Source: an uncultured Aquimarina sp. (GTDB lineage Bacteria; Bacteroidota; Bacteroidia; Flavobacteriales; Flavobacteriaceae). From it: a stretch of 55,525 bases of DNA. How positions within the stretch are numbered: the stretch's first letter is position 1; each line of letters opens with the position of its first letter. Positions 16,535 through 26,710 of the stretch are shown one piece after another. The notes under the pieces were generated by a model. It ran no database searches, was not told where the DNA came from, and saw only the letters and a program-made list of their open reading frames with translations. Location: positions 1 through 55,525 of the forward strand of contig CANMML010000026.1 in the NCBI GenBank assembly GCA_947499005.1, read 5' to 3'. A program made the position numbers and the translations under genes.

Positions 16535-17311
16535 ATGTCAAGACTGAAATTAACATTTTTAGGAACAGGTACTTCGCAAGGTATTCCTATTATCGGAAGC
16601 GATCACCCCGTGTGTTTAAGTGAAAATCCAAAAGATAAAAGATTACGTTGCTCGGCTATGCTATCTTGGGGAGATTACAATTATGTGATTGATACTGGCC
16701 CCGATTTTAGACAACAAATGCTACGAGAAAACGTCTCAACGTTATCAGGAGTCTTGTACACACACGAACACACAGACCATATTATTGGTTTAGATGATAT
16801 TCGTCCTTTTTTCTATCGAGATCGAGTAGATATCCCTATTTATGCCGAAGAACGCGTATTAGCTGCACTTATCAAACGTTTTCAATATATTTTAGAATCG
16901 GATAGTCTTTATCCAGGTACTCCAAATGTGGTTAGAAATACTATTGAGAATGAGGATGAAATTCATCTAGGAGGAAAGGAAATTATTCCTATTCGTGTAA
17001 TGCATGGTAGTTTGCCTATTGTAGGATTTAAGGTCGAAAATTTAATGTATTGCACAGATGTAAAGACAGTACCAGAAGCTTCTATGAAGTATTTTGAAAA
17101 TCTGGAAGTGTTAGTAATCAATGCCCTTCGTATTGAGCAACACCATACACATTTTACCTTAGAAGAAGCGCTAGATTTCATAAAGAAGGTAAATCCAAAG
17201 AAAGCATATTTAACACATATCAGCCATCTATTAGGTTTTCATGATAAAGTGGAAGCCCAATTACCAGATAATGTTCACTTGGCATATGATGGTTTAGCAT
17301 TAGAATTATAG
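16535..17311 (+). CDS. MBL-fold metallohydrolase (PhnP-like)
   Basis: 258 aa. The zinc-binding signature THEHTDH lies around residue 76, with DTGPDF before it, MHGSLPIVGF (third His), YCTDVKTVP (bridging Asp) and LTHISHLLGFH near the C-terminus. The layout is that of PhnP/RNase Z-like phosphodiesterases, perhaps acting on cyclic or nucleotide phosphodiesters. The next gene starts 4 nt after its stop, so they are in one transcript. Confidence 0.88.
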   Translation: MSRLKLTFLGTGTSQGIPIIGSDHPVCLSENPKDKRLRCSAMLSWGDYNYVIDTGPDFRQQMLRENVSTLSGVLYTHEHTDHIIGLDDIRPFFYRDRVDIPIYAEERVLAALIKRFQYILESDSLYPGTPNVVRNTIENEDEIHLGGKEIIPIRVMHGSLPIVGFKVENLMYCTDVKTVPEASMKYFENLEVLVINALRIEQHHTHFTLEEALDFIKKVNPKKAYLTHISHLLGFHDKVEAQLPDNVHLAYDGLALEL

Positions 17312-17315
17312 TAAG

Positions 17316-17819
17316 ATGAAGAATTTTAGTAAACTATTTATTTATTTTTTCGCGTTAGCGGTTTTATACATCATTTTTCAGCAAGTAAATGCCAAGAAAA
17401 AATTTGCTGCCGATGAATTAAAAATGGAAAAGCTAAAGTCCAAAGTTGAAGTGTTAAAAGTAGAAAAAGATTCTCTTGAAAATGAGGCATTAGAATTGAG
17501 CTATTTTGATATCCGCTTCGATGATTATGCCAGAGAATATTGGGAAGATCAAGGATATACCGTAGTGCAAATAGAATCTTTAGTAATGGATACGCTAATT
17601 GAATCGAATGATGCCGAAGAGGATAATCCTCTAGTGCCACTTGTAGGTATGGAAGGTACTATGAAAGTGGATCGCGTGAAGTTGTTAAATCACAAGTGGG
17701 CCATTGCTGATATAACCGATGGGGTATACTGGGGACAGGTATTGTATTCGTATAATTTCAGTGAAAATAAAACACTGAGTTTAGATGTGATTACTTCGGT
17801 GTTGTATAGTGTGCGATAA
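17316..17819 (+). CDS. Membrane-anchored coiled-coil protein
   Basis: 167 aa. One N-terminal transmembrane anchor (residues 7-24), a charged coiled coil (about 30-62), then a small soluble domain ending VLYSVR. No catalytic motif. The topology suggests the body lies in the periplasm. Sometimes labelled hydrolase in related genomes, probably through its MBL neighbour. Co-transcribed with the MBL gene. Confidence 0.7.
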   Translation: MKNFSKLFIYFFALAVLYIIFQQVNAKKKFAADELKMEKLKSKVEVLKVEKDSLENEALELSYFDIRFDDYAREYWEDQGYTVVQIESLVMDTLIESNDAEEDNPLVPLVGMEGTMKVDRVKLLNHKWAIADITDGVYWGQVLYSYNFSENKTLSLDVITSVLYSVR

Positions 17820-17834
17820 GAATTTACATAACTA

Positions 17835-18494
17835 ATGAAAATCAATCAATTTTGGGTTAGGATTTTAGGAGTGTTTGGAATATGTGGAGGGTTAATTTTA
17901 TTTGTAGGAGATATGCTTTTGTATTATGATCCAATAAATATGAGCCTGAAACAGAACATGGGTAATGCATCTGATACTAGAATTATAGCAAGTGGAGTTT
18001 GTGCTTTATTTGCAACTTGGTTTTATATACTAGGATTAGGCCAAGTATATTATGCTTTTAAGATTGCAAAACCAATAATTAGAAATAGTGTATTGATTTT
18101 TTTTGGATGTATTTTAATGTCATTTGGGATTGTTCATGGAGCTTTTTTGGCTATTGCAACTACTTCTAAATTAGCTGTAGAGTATAGCCTTGATATCAAT
18201 AAGGCAGCATTGCTTTCAGAAAGAATAAATGAAATATTGAGACTGTTTGTTTATCCAATAGTAGCCACCTTATCTGTTCTTTTTATTAGCCAAGTATTGA
18301 AAAGAAAGACGTTATATCCTAAATGGATCATTATTTTTTTCCCATTTCTTCCATTTTTGATGGAAGATTTAGTTACAAAGTATTTACCTAACAATATTTG
18401 GATTATAGTAAAAGGAGGTTATTTAAATTTAATTCTTACACTGTTTTTTACAGCATCAACTATAGCCTTATGGAATGTTAAAAACAAAAGGTAA
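17835..18494 (+). CDS. Polytopic membrane protein, unknown
   Basis: 219 aa with six probable transmembrane helices (starts near residues 8, 48, 80, 130, 155 and 190). No conserved catalytic motif recognised. It follows the coiled-coil gene by 15 nt on the same strand and converges on the DUF2452 gene. Confidence 0.7.
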   Translation: MKINQFWVRILGVFGICGGLILFVGDMLLYYDPINMSLKQNMGNASDTRIIASGVCALFATWFYILGLGQVYYAFKIAKPIIRNSVLIFFGCILMSFGIVHGAFLAIATTSKLAVEYSLDINKAALLSERINEILRLFVYPIVATLSVLFISQVLKRKTLYPKWIIIFFPFLPFLMEDLVTKYLPNNIWIIVKGGYLNLILTLFFTASTIALWNVKNKR

Positions 18495-18525
18495 TATTTT
18501 TATAGGGTACTGTTTCAGCCCTTAT

Positions 18526-18924
18526 TTACTCTATTCGCTCCCAAACTTGACTAGCATTCAAAAGGAAAGCTCCTAGGAATTCAAAACGACATTCTTCTGG
18601 TTTTAGAATCGAGAGAAACGTGCTGTGATCTTCTTTCTTGTATAAATAGTAATCTTTACCAACGATAGGTTCAAAGCTAAACTTGGCTTCAAAAATAAGC
18701 TTGTTGTCTTCGTATTGGTTCATTAAAGACTGATATTCCTTTTTTAGCGCTTCAAAATTAGCTTCTAGTTGATGATTCACTTTGCTAAGTGTTTTGTTTT
18801 TCCAATTAGAAATATCATCGATTTCAATGCGTGGTGCTCCTAGATTAGTAGGGTAGGGCGTTACACTGGCATCGTAAGCTTGTAACTCTTCATTAAACTT
18901 GACATTGTCAGGTTTTTTCGACAT
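18526..18924 (-). CDS. DUF2452 family protein
   Basis: 132 aa cytosolic protein. It begins KKPDNVKFNEELQAYDASVT, typical of DUF2452, then a charged helix and SFEPIVGKDYYLYKKED. The C-terminus ends near WERIE. Function unknown. Independent gene on the reverse strand. Confidence 0.75.
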   Translation of the reverse strand: MSKKPDNVKFNEELQAYDASVTPYPTNLGAPRIEIDDISNWKNKTLSKVNHQLEANFEALKKEYQSLMNQYEDNKLIFEAKFSFEPIVGKDYYLYKKEDHSTFLSILKPEECRFEFLGAFLLNASQVWERIE

Positions 18925-18981
18925 AAATGTAGGTTTTTAACAAAAGTACAGCTTGATAAAAAAGGCAATTGTTAAGGGGTG

Positions 18982-19689
18982 TTAAAGTTGTATTCCAAAG
19001 CCAATATTTACGGTAGTAGGGTCTTTAGGTTTTTGACTACCAATACTTATACCAGACATGTCTCTAATATCAATGGATTCAGTAGAATTAATATATTGGT
19101 TGACTTTTAATAATACAAACCCATCTAGATTTTGTGTTAATGGAAATTCTTTTCTTAGAATAAGGAAAGCTCCGAAGTTTATTGTATTGTAGCGATCTTT
19201 AATGTCGTTATCAAAATCAGCATTTGTTAGAAAGTTGATATCTCCATTTGATGGGAAATCAATTTCTCCTTTTTCATTTGCAGATAAGGTGAAATTTACA
19301 AATCCGCCGAGCCCTACAGAAAAGCTTTTGTTTGTTCCGAAATGGTAATCGAATCCAATTGGTATTTGAAATTGATGGATATTTCTTCTCCAGTTCTTTA
19401 CTGTTGAGTCAGGATTGCTAAATTCTATAGAAAATCGATCTAAATAATACCCTATACCAGTATTCATTGAAATTTTTTCATTTAAAGACAAACGAATTCC
19501 AGCTTGTCCAAAGAAACCAATGTTTGTTTTAGTATCAGTTGAAATATTAAAATTGGCGAAGTTTTCTTGTGTTTTTGGTAAAGATATCGTTGGGCCAATA
19601 GAAAATTCAAAATTAACTTTCTTGTCTTGCGCTAGTATTGAAGAGCTCAAGATCAAAAAAAAGAAGATTGTTTTAATAGAGAATTTCAT
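18982..19689 (-). CDS. Outer-membrane beta-barrel protein (PorT-like)
   Basis: 235 aa. The signal peptide ends near SILAQDKK. The mature part consists of alternating amphipathic strands (INMNTGIGYYLDRFSIEF and similar) with a closing VNIGFGIQL strand at the C-terminus, as in Bacteroidota OMP_b-brl families. The role cannot be specified. It lies downstream of the TonB receptor on the same strand, 57 nt away. Confidence 0.7.
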   Translation of the reverse strand: MKFSIKTIFFFLILSSSILAQDKKVNFEFSIGPTISLPKTQENFANFNISTDTKTNIGFFGQAGIRLSLNEKISMNTGIGYYLDRFSIEFSNPDSTVKNWRRNIHQFQIPIGFDYHFGTNKSFSVGLGGFVNFTLSANEKGEIDFPSNGDINFLTNADFDNDIKDRYNTINFGAFLILRKEFPLTQNLDGFVLLKVNQYINSTESIDIRDMSGISIGSQKPKDPTTVNIGFGIQL

Positions 19690-19746
19690 AGGAATTATTG
19701 ATAAATAAAGTGTATTAAAGAGAGTGTGTTTGTTTGCTAATTGCTA

Positions 19747-22287
19747 TTAAAGACTCATTCTCAACTTAACATTCAACACACGTTGAGTAAGAAAATTAGG
19801 AATTGCAAATTGCCCTAGACTATTAGCATCACGAATAAACGTATTTGAAATGGCATTTCTAAAATTGAAGATATTATAGATTTCAAAACCAATATCAAAG
19901 CTTTCAAAACCATTCAAGAATTTCAAGGTTTTTGCTTTCTTGTTTTTATTTCGATCTACAATAGTGTAAAAAGTACCAAGATCTACACGTTTGAAATCGG
20001 GCAAACGATCTTGAAATTCATAAGGGTCAGAAAAACTTGGAGATCCTCCGGGTAACCCTGTTTGATATACTAAATTTAAGTAAGCACGTAAATTAGGGAT
20101 CTGCTTAACATAGTCTTGAAATAGCATCGCGAATTTAAATCGCTGATCTGTAGGTCGACTAATGTAACCACGTCCATCTTGATTTTCTTGGGTATTTAAA
20201 TACCCGAGACTTAACCAAGATTCAATACCAGGAACAAACTCTCCGTTTAATCGAAAATCCAATCCGTATGCGAAAGCTTCGGCATTGTTATTTGCTCTGT
20301 AGCGAATACGAACATTTTCAAGAGAATACGTATTTACATCATTTAACTTTTTATAATAGATCTCGGACGTCATTTTAAAAGGACGATTCCAAATCTTTAA
20401 ACTGTACTCATTCCCTAATGAAATGTGAAAAGAGCGTTGTGCACCAACCGTCGGAACCACTTGTCCATTAGGGACAAAATTTTCGTTATTGGCTGCTACT
20501 GTTGCAGTATTATTAAAGTTTCTTAATTCTCTGTAAAAAGGAGGTTGGTAATATAAACCTGTAGATAAGCGAAATAACATATCTTTCCCCTTCCAATTGG
20601 GTTTAATTGCTACTTGTGCTCTAGGACTAAATACCGTCTTGTTTACATTGTCAAAATTTTCATTAGTGTTTTTACCAGAAACCGTCCAATTGTGAAAACG
20701 CAATCCAGCATTGATCCAAAGTTGGTGTTCTCCAGCAAATGTTTTTTTACTCCACTGACCAAAACCAGAAATACGACTGATCTGTGTTTCATTTTTTGCA
20801 TTTACGTTGTAAAGCGGCACGATACGTTGATCTGGTCGATTATCAAAAGGATTATTAGGAGTAGGGTCTATAAAATTCGGAAAACCGGTTGGGTTTACAA
20901 ATCGCCCAGCGTTATCTGCAAATTCGAATTCTCTCACTCGATCTCTAAAATCCTCTAGAGTATATCGTACTCCCCAATCAAATTGGTTGTTATCTTGTTT
21001 CCAAGTTCCTTTGTGTTGTAAATTGAAGATCAGTGCATCTAACGTATTTCGTCCACTTAACAATTGGCCCCCAACACCTTCAATAGTTTGGATTTCGCCA
21101 AAGCTGTCGCTACCAATAGCATTATTAGTTTGTCCTACTAAATACTGACCAAGGATATCAAAAAGTTCTTCTTCTTGAGTGTGGTAAAGCGATCCAATAA
21201 AACGAAGACTAAGATTTTTATTAGGCTTGTAAGTCCCTTTTAGAGCTCCAAAAATAGTTTGGTAGTTTGTTTCTTCTTTTCCGTCAAATACAACAGATAA
21301 TTCTCTTGGGCTGTCAAAAGTTCCGAAATTAGTTCTACGGGTTAGGGGTTCAAATCGATAATCATTGATAGCAATGTTACCCAGAAAACTCAGTTCGAAT
21401 TTAGAAGAGAAATTATGTGCAACATATGCTTGTATATCTGCAAAAATAGGGCGGAAGTTACTTTCTGTATCTCTAGCATCTACCAATAATTTATTATCAC
21501 GGTAACGCATTCCTAGTATTGCAGAAGTATTAGCGTCTTTAGAAATACCTTCCAAAGATAAGGCTCCACCAAGAAGACTTCCTTCGGCTGTTAATCCTAA
21601 TTTTTTAGGTCTACGGTAAGTAATGTCTAAGACCGAAGATAATTTATCTCCATATTTAGCTTGAAATCCACCAGCAGAGAAAGATACATTATCCACCAAT
21701 TGCGTGTTTACAAAGCTTAATCCTTCTTGTTGTCCCGAACGAACTAAAAAGGGTCTATACACTTCAATTTCATTCACATAAACAAGGTTTTCGTCAAAGT
21801 TCCCTCCACGTACATTATACTGCGTACTCAATTCGTTATTACTGCTTACTCCAGGAAGAGTTTTTAATAAGCTTTCAACACCAGCATTGGCAGAAGGTGT
21901 ATTTCTAATCGTTTTAGGATCAAGATTAACGATACCTTCAATATCATTTTTATTAGCAGCGGTAATGACAACCTCTTCAATTTGTTCAATATCTGCTTTC
22001 AATATAGGGTTGAATTCAAATTGTTGATTAGGTTTTAAATTAACTTTTATCGTAACCGACTTTAAACCCAAGTGCTGAAAACGAATAGTTGTTTCTTCAT
22101 TAGCGGGAATCTCTAATAAGTAGAATCCATTCTTGTCAGTTTGAGTACCTGTACTTCCGAAGGTAACTTCAGCGAGTTCTACAGGTTGTTTTTTTTCGTT
22201 TAATACAATTCCTTTTATCTGGCTAGTTTGTCCAAAGACGGTTAGCGTAAATAGACAGAAATATATAGTAGTTAGTAGTTGTTTCAA
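19747..22287 (-). CDS. TonB-dependent receptor with CarboxypepD_reg domain
   Basis: 846 aa. Signal peptide (MKQLLTTIYFCLFTLTVFGQ), an N-terminal carboxypeptidase-regulatory-like beta-sandwich (about 22-105), a plug domain (TPSANAGVESLLKTLPGVSS, then YNVRGGNFDENLVYVNEIEV) and a long 22-stranded barrel ending LNVKLRMSL. Receptors of this type import siderophores, vitamins or glycans; there is no SusD partner, so SusC-type glycan uptake is not indicated. It follows the M23 peptidase gene by 12 nt, which suggests co-transcription. Confidence 0.9.
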   Translation of the reverse strand: MKQLLTTIYFCLFTLTVFGQTSQIKGIVLNEKKQPVELAEVTFGSTGTQTDKNGFYLLEIPANEETTIRFQHLGLKSVTIKVNLKPNQQFEFNPILKADIEQIEEVVITAANKNDIEGIVNLDPKTIRNTPSANAGVESLLKTLPGVSSNNELSTQYNVRGGNFDENLVYVNEIEVYRPFLVRSGQQEGLSFVNTQLVDNVSFSAGGFQAKYGDKLSSVLDITYRRPKKLGLTAEGSLLGGALSLEGISKDANTSAILGMRYRDNKLLVDARDTESNFRPIFADIQAYVAHNFSSKFELSFLGNIAINDYRFEPLTRRTNFGTFDSPRELSVVFDGKEETNYQTIFGALKGTYKPNKNLSLRFIGSLYHTQEEELFDILGQYLVGQTNNAIGSDSFGEIQTIEGVGGQLLSGRNTLDALIFNLQHKGTWKQDNNQFDWGVRYTLEDFRDRVREFEFADNAGRFVNPTGFPNFIDPTPNNPFDNRPDQRIVPLYNVNAKNETQISRISGFGQWSKKTFAGEHQLWINAGLRFHNWTVSGKNTNENFDNVNKTVFSPRAQVAIKPNWKGKDMLFRLSTGLYYQPPFYRELRNFNNTATVAANNENFVPNGQVVPTVGAQRSFHISLGNEYSLKIWNRPFKMTSEIYYKKLNDVNTYSLENVRIRYRANNNAEAFAYGLDFRLNGEFVPGIESWLSLGYLNTQENQDGRGYISRPTDQRFKFAMLFQDYVKQIPNLRAYLNLVYQTGLPGGSPSFSDPYEFQDRLPDFKRVDLGTFYTIVDRNKNKKAKTLKFLNGFESFDIGFEIYNIFNFRNAISNTFIRDANSLGQFAIPNFLTQRVLNVKLRMSL

Positions 22288-22299
22288 ATTGATATGATA

Positions 22300-23997
22300 T
22301 TATATTGTCTTTTCCTTACGATAAAAAACGCATTCAAAAATAGTATTATTTCCGACATGGTCTTGAACGACTAATTTAAATTCATTTTTTCCAGAAATGC
22401 TAATCCCATCCTTAAAGTCATAAGTAAGTATTCCTGTTTTAGGAGAAAAGGACATTAAAGCAAATTTTCCATTAATGGTTGCACGATAATATTTTATTCC
22501 AGTCGTACTATCGGTAACCTTTACACGTAATGTTTTATTGTTTGTAATCCATTTTTCATTAGCGAAATTAATTGGAGTAACTTTAGGTTTATCCAAGTCC
22601 TCAAACAAACCATAATTCCCAAAAGTTCTAGTTTTTGCTTTAATTCGTCCATCAGCAATTTTGTTTCCAGTATAAATACCTTTTTGTGGTTCGGCTTCAT
22701 AGAATCGACCAATGAATGTTTTTTTAGGGTTGGCTACACTATCTAGGCTAAAGTTAAGATGCATGTATTTATGAAGCGGAGTCGTATTTTCATGAATTCG
22801 AATCTTTCGATTCCCTAAATCTTGGATGCATAAATTTTCAGATTCATAAAGGCTTCCTTTTGGGAAATTAATAGCTACAAAATCATTGGAATAACTAAAT
22901 GCATTTTCTGCGGATGCATGATGATGATTTTTGGTGATCTCTTCATTATCATAAGAAATAGGCATTAGCTTGCCCTCAATTGGGATTTCAATATTAGTCA
23001 TGTTTCCTTTAGCGTCTTCAATAGAAACCTTCGCATTATATGTAAAACCGTCATTAATATCTAAAATACCATTGCCTTCCGTTTTTAAGTGATGAACCGT
23101 TAACGGATTATTATGATTGACAAATAATTTCGTGATGCGAGATTTATTTTTTTTAAAGTATCCGTAATCAATTAATTGATTGATATATCTTGTTTCTGCA
23201 AAAGAAAAACGATCCATACTAATTTTGAAATTAGGATTTCCATTTAACATGGTACTTATGGAATAATAGCCGTTTTTATTATAAGCCGCATCTTGTTTAT
23301 CGTAGGTGTTTACTCCAATACCGATATTTCCACATGCATTTACTTTTTTAGTGATTAGGCCATTATTGTTTAAAAGCTGCAGTCGATAAGGAGTGTTTTT
23401 GCCATTGATGTGACTATTGTCGTCTAGTGGATACAACCAAATATTATTGACACTAGGTTTTCGAGTATCCTTAATGTCAATACCAAATAACATGGGGTTC
23501 ATAGGCTCTTGTTTTCCATTTCGAATTTCAAAATGAAGATGAGGGCCGCTGCTACCACCAGAATTTCCTGTATAAGCTATAATTTCATCTTGCTGCACTT
23601 TTAGAGTTTCGGAAGAAGGAAACAATTCGATAGTATAGCTTTCTTTTTTGTATTGCTGTTTTTTTACATAAGCTTCAATTTCAGGAGAAAATTTTTGTAA
23701 ATGAGCATATACCGTAGTATACCCGTTGGGGTGTTGTACATATAGCGCTTTACCATAGCCGTAGTTCGATATTTTTATTCTTGAAACATATCCAGAAGCG
23801 GAGGCGTAAGTAGGGATGCCTTCTTTTTGTTGCGTTTTAATATCTAAACCCGAATGAAAATGGTTACTTCTTAATTCACCAAATGTACCCGATAACACAA
23901 GTGGAATTTTTACAGGGTCTATAAAATAATCTTGAACAAATTGTGCGTTAACTGTAGTAGATATGCATATAATCAAGAATAAGTGTAAGTATTTCAT
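22300..23997 (-). CDS. M23 family metallopeptidase
   Basis: 565 aa, secreted (signal peptide ends near VNAQF). LytM zinc site: His48 and Asp52 in HFHSGLD, and HLHFE at 153-157 with His155. The strand between reads LYVQHPNGYTTVYAHL. The domain sits at the N-terminus and is followed by about 400 residues of beta-rich sequence, an arrangement usual for Bacteroidota M23 proteins. It probably hydrolyses or senses peptidoglycan cross-links. First gene of the unit containing the TonB receptor. Confidence 0.9.
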   Translation of the reverse strand: MKYLHLFLIICISTTVNAQFVQDYFIDPVKIPLVLSGTFGELRSNHFHSGLDIKTQQKEGIPTYASASGYVSRIKISNYGYGKALYVQHPNGYTTVYAHLQKFSPEIEAYVKKQQYKKESYTIELFPSSETLKVQQDEIIAYTGNSGGSSGPHLHFEIRNGKQEPMNPMLFGIDIKDTRKPSVNNIWLYPLDDNSHINGKNTPYRLQLLNNNGLITKKVNACGNIGIGVNTYDKQDAAYNKNGYYSISTMLNGNPNFKISMDRFSFAETRYINQLIDYGYFKKNKSRITKLFVNHNNPLTVHHLKTEGNGILDINDGFTYNAKVSIEDAKGNMTNIEIPIEGKLMPISYDNEEITKNHHHASAENAFSYSNDFVAINFPKGSLYESENLCIQDLGNRKIRIHENTTPLHKYMHLNFSLDSVANPKKTFIGRFYEAEPQKGIYTGNKIADGRIKAKTRTFGNYGLFEDLDKPKVTPINFANEKWITNNKTLRVKVTDSTTGIKYYRATINGKFALMSFSPKTGILTYDFKDGISISGKNEFKLVVQDHVGNNTIFECVFYRKEKTI

Positions 23998-24091
23998 GCG
24001 TTTAAAAATGCAATTTTATATGTTTTTTGCTTATTTTGAATGTAATAATACGAATAAATCATTCTTTTTCTGAAAAATTAAAAGATCAATA

Positions 24092-24122
24092 CTTGCAGGA
24101 AAGTTGTGGTATGTTAACTTTG
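24092..24122 (+). promoter_or_regulatory. Promoter of the zapB-like/zapA/6S operon
   Basis: CTTG at 24092-24095 and TAACTTTG at 24115-24122, separated by 19 nt, fit the Bacteroidota -33/-7 consensus (TTTG, TAnnTTTG) well. The predicted transcript starts near 24129, about 18 nt before the first ATG. Confidence 0.65.
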
Positions 24123-24146
24123 TATGCTAAGTAATGTTGTTTGCTT

Positions 24147-24437
24147 ATGGAGAAACCACTAACCGACGCTATTGAAATTCTGGAGCTTAAGATGCAACAA
24201 TATGTTGAAAAGCACTTAGCTCTAGAGGATAAATTGATAGAAAGGGAAGCTGTTTTATACCAAAATAAGTTACAAATGCATGCATTGGAGAAAGAACTTG
24301 TTAAAGTTCAGGAAAAATGTAAAACATTGGAGCAGGCAAATGCATTACTTGGTGGTGACGAATTTAGAAGAGCGACAAAGTTCAAAATAAATAAGCTCAT
24401 TAAAGATATTGATTTGTGTATTTCGGAATTGATGTAA
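24147..24437 (+). CDS. ZapB-like coiled-coil protein
   Basis: 96 aa from ATG 24147. Almost entirely heptad-patterned (IEILELKMQQYVEKHLALED onward), with a short basic C-terminal helix (FKINKLIKDIDLCISEL). Small coiled-coil genes directly before zapA are usual in this phylum, and a division-ring role by analogy with ZapB is an inference. Nine nt before zapA. Confidence 0.7.
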   Translation: MEKPLTDAIEILELKMQQYVEKHLALEDKLIEREAVLYQNKLQMHALEKELVKVQEKCKTLEQANALLGGDEFRRATKFKINKLIKDIDLCISELM

Positions 24438-24446
24438 TGCTGTGAT

Positions 24447-24746
24447 ATGGAAAAAGTACAACGAATCAAAGTAAATATTGGAGATCGAGTATATCCTATG
24501 ACGGTTCATCCCGATGAGGAAGAAGGCCTTAGAAAGGCTGCTAAAGATATCAATGAGCTAATTTTATATTACGAGCAAAATTTTGCTGTAAGAGATAAAC
24601 AAGATGTGATGGCAATGTGTGCCTTGCATTTTGCGTCTAGAACTGAACAAAAGTCGATTAATAATAAAAGGGATGGTGCTATAGCCTTAGAGCGAATCAA
24701 TCATTTGATAGCTCAAATGGATGAAGCATTATCAGAAAGTTCATAA
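24447..24746 (+). CDS. zapA: Cell division protein ZapA
   Basis: 99 aa. VNIGDRVYPMTVHPDEEEGL at the N-terminus is the ZapA globular domain that binds FtsZ. The rest (LRKAAKDINELILYYEQNF, then ALHFASRTEQ) forms the dimerising helix. It promotes FtsZ filament bundling. Followed by the 6S RNA and rny, the conserved order in Bacteroidota. Confidence 0.88.
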   Translation: MEKVQRIKVNIGDRVYPMTVHPDEEEGLRKAAKDINELILYYEQNFAVRDKQDVMAMCALHFASRTEQKSINNKRDGAIALERINHLIAQMDEALSESS

Positions 24747-24762
24747 CATAAGACATAAAGTT

Positions 24763-24938
24763 ACTGCCTGTACTAGTTACACTTTGATAAACTCAACATT
24801 AAATTTTTTAAGAAGGGTAAGTTGAGATTGTAAGAGCGTGCCACCCTAATTTATTAGAGTTGTGGATTTTCGAGCAATCTGTTAGCCCTAAACCTGTTTA
24901 ACAGAGTTTATACAAACCTTACTAGTACAGGTTTTTTT
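24763..24938 (+). ncRNA. ssrS: 6S RNA (Bacteroidota type)
   Basis: About 175 nt between zapA and rny. The ends pair perfectly: CCTGTACTAGT at 24767-24777 with ACTAGTACAGG at 24921-24931, followed by seven T as terminator. The interior has further partial pairing (AACTCAACATT with AAGTTGAG-type segments) around an open central region, as expected for 6S RNA, which mimics an open promoter and binds RNA polymerase. The zapA-6S-rny location is characteristic. Assignment rests on position and the closing stem. Confidence 0.8.
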
Positions 24939-24961
24939 ATATATAAACACTAAACTAAACA

Positions 24962-26524
24962 ATGGAAATAATGATGATCGTCTCCGCTTTAATAGTGGGT
25001 TTGATAATAGGTTTTGTTATCAATAAGATTTTAGAGAAAAATAAAGGGAAGAAGAAAATTTCCGACGCTGATAAAACTGCTAAAAGAATCGTAAAAGAAG
25101 CTCATAAAGAAGCAGATTCTATAAAAAAAGATAAAATTCTTCAGGCAAAAGAGAAGTTTATAGAGCTAAAGGCAGAGCATGAAAAGGTAATCCTTTCAAG
25201 AGATAAAAAAATAGCCGAATCGGAAAAGAGAGCAAGAGATAAGGAGTCTCAAATTTCTAGTGAGCTATCAAAAAATAAAAAGCTAAACCAAAGCTTAGAG
25301 GCAAAAGTCAAAAATAACGATGAGCTTCAAGAAAAATTATCTAAAAAGACCGATGAATTAGAGACTGTTTTAGAGCGAAAAGTTAAAGAGTTAGAGGTTA
25401 TTTCTAATTTATCTGCAGAGGATGCAAAAGAGCAGTTATTAGAGTCGCTTAAAGAAAAAGCAAAATCCGATGCAATGTCTCATATCCAAGAGACTATCGA
25501 AGAAGCAAAACTTACTGCGCAGCAGGAAGCCAAAAAGATTGTTGTAAGTACAATTCAACGTATTGGAACCGAAGAAGCGATTGAAAATTGTGTTTCTGTA
25601 TTCAATATCGAAAATGACGATGTAAAAGGGCGAATTATTGGTCGTGAAGGACGTAATATCCGTGCAATAGAAGCCGCTACAGGAGTTGAAATTATTGTAG
25701 ATGATACTCCAGAAGCAATTATATTATCATGTTTTGATGCTGTACGTAGGGAAGTTGCTAGACTATCTTTACATAAATTGGTTACAGATGGACGTATACA
25801 TCCAGGACGTATTGAAGAGGTAGTTGGAAAGACTAAGAAACAAATCGAGCAAGAAATTATTGAAGTAGGTAAACGAACTGTAATTGATTTAGGAATACAC
25901 GGTTTACATCCCGAATTGATCAAGCAGGTTGGTCGTATGAAGTATCGTTCTTCTTATGGTCAAAACCTATTGCATCACTCACGAGAAGTAGCTCGTATGT
26001 GTGGAGTGATGGCCGCAGAATTAGGATTGAATGCAAAATTAGCGAAGCGTGCTGGACTTTTACATGATATAGGTAAAGTTCCTGAGACAGAAACAGAAGT
26101 GCCTCACGCAATCCTAGGGATGCAATGGGCAGAAAAATATGGAGAAAAACCAGAAGTTTGTAATGCTATTGGGGCTCACCATGATGAAATTGAAATGACT
26201 TCGTTATTGTCTCCAATCATTCAAGTATGTGATGCTATTAGCGGTGCTAGGCCAGGTGCTCGTAGACAAGTATTGGATTCGTATATCCAAAGGTTGAAAG
26301 ACTTAGAATCTATCGCTCTAGGTTTTACAGGAGTTAAGAAAGCTTATGCAATACAAGCAGGTAGAGAGTTACGTGTTATTGTGGAAAGCGAGAAAGTTTC
26401 GGATGATAAAGCAGCAGCATTATCTTTTGAAATTTCACAGAAAATACAAACAGATATGACCTATCCAGGTCAAGTAAAAGTTACTGTTATTAGAGAAACA
26501 AGAGCGGTTAATATTGCGAAGTAA
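24962..26524 (+). CDS. rny: Ribonuclease Y
   Basis: 520 aa. N-terminal membrane anchor (4-22), a long coiled coil (about 35-200), a KH RNA-binding domain with [10 protein letters not shown] at 223-232, and an HD domain with metal-binding His339 and the H368-D369 pair in LLHDIGK. It is the membrane-tethered endonuclease starting mRNA decay. Full length. Its leader is the 6S RNA terminator region. Confidence 0.95.
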   Translation: MEIMMIVSALIVGLIIGFVINKILEKNKGKKKISDADKTAKRIVKEAHKEADSIKKDKILQAKEKFIELKAEHEKVILSRDKKIAESEKRARDKESQISSELSKNKKLNQSLEAKVKNNDELQEKLSKKTDELETVLERKVKELEVISNLSAEDAKEQLLESLKEKAKSDAMSHIQETIEEAKLTAQQEAKKIVVSTIQRIGTEEAIENCVSVFNIENDDVKGRIIGREGRNIRAIEAATGVEIIVDDTPEAIILSCFDAVRREVARLSLHKLVTDGRIHPGRIEEVVGKTKKQIEQEIIEVGKRTVIDLGIHGLHPELIKQVGRMKYRSSYGQNLLHHSREVARMCGVMAAELGLNAKLAKRAGLLHDIGKVPETETEVPHAILGMQWAEKYGEKPEVCNAIGAHHDEIEMTSLLSPIIQVCDAISGARPGARRQVLDSYIQRLKDLESIALGFTGVKKAYAIQAGRELRVIVESEKVSDDKAAALSFEISQKIQTDMTYPGQVKVTVIRETRAVNIAK

Positions 26525-26553
26525 AAGTATTGTAATTGTTTCATTAGCTATGT

Positions 26554-26585
26554 AAAACTGTCTATTTATAGGTAGTTTTTTTTTG
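26554..26585 (+). terminator. Intrinsic terminator of rny
   Basis: AAAACTGTCTA / TAGGTAGTTTT stem (two G-U pairs) with a TTTA loop and a run of nine T. Confidence 0.85.
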
Positions 26586-26710
26586 TATGTTTTTTTAAAA
26601 AACAGTTATTATAAGGATCTATTGTTTTGATTTTTAGATAGTTGTTGTTTTGCTATAAAGTTTTAACATTTAAAATATTGTGTTAAATTACATTCATTAA
26701 AAGCCAATTA

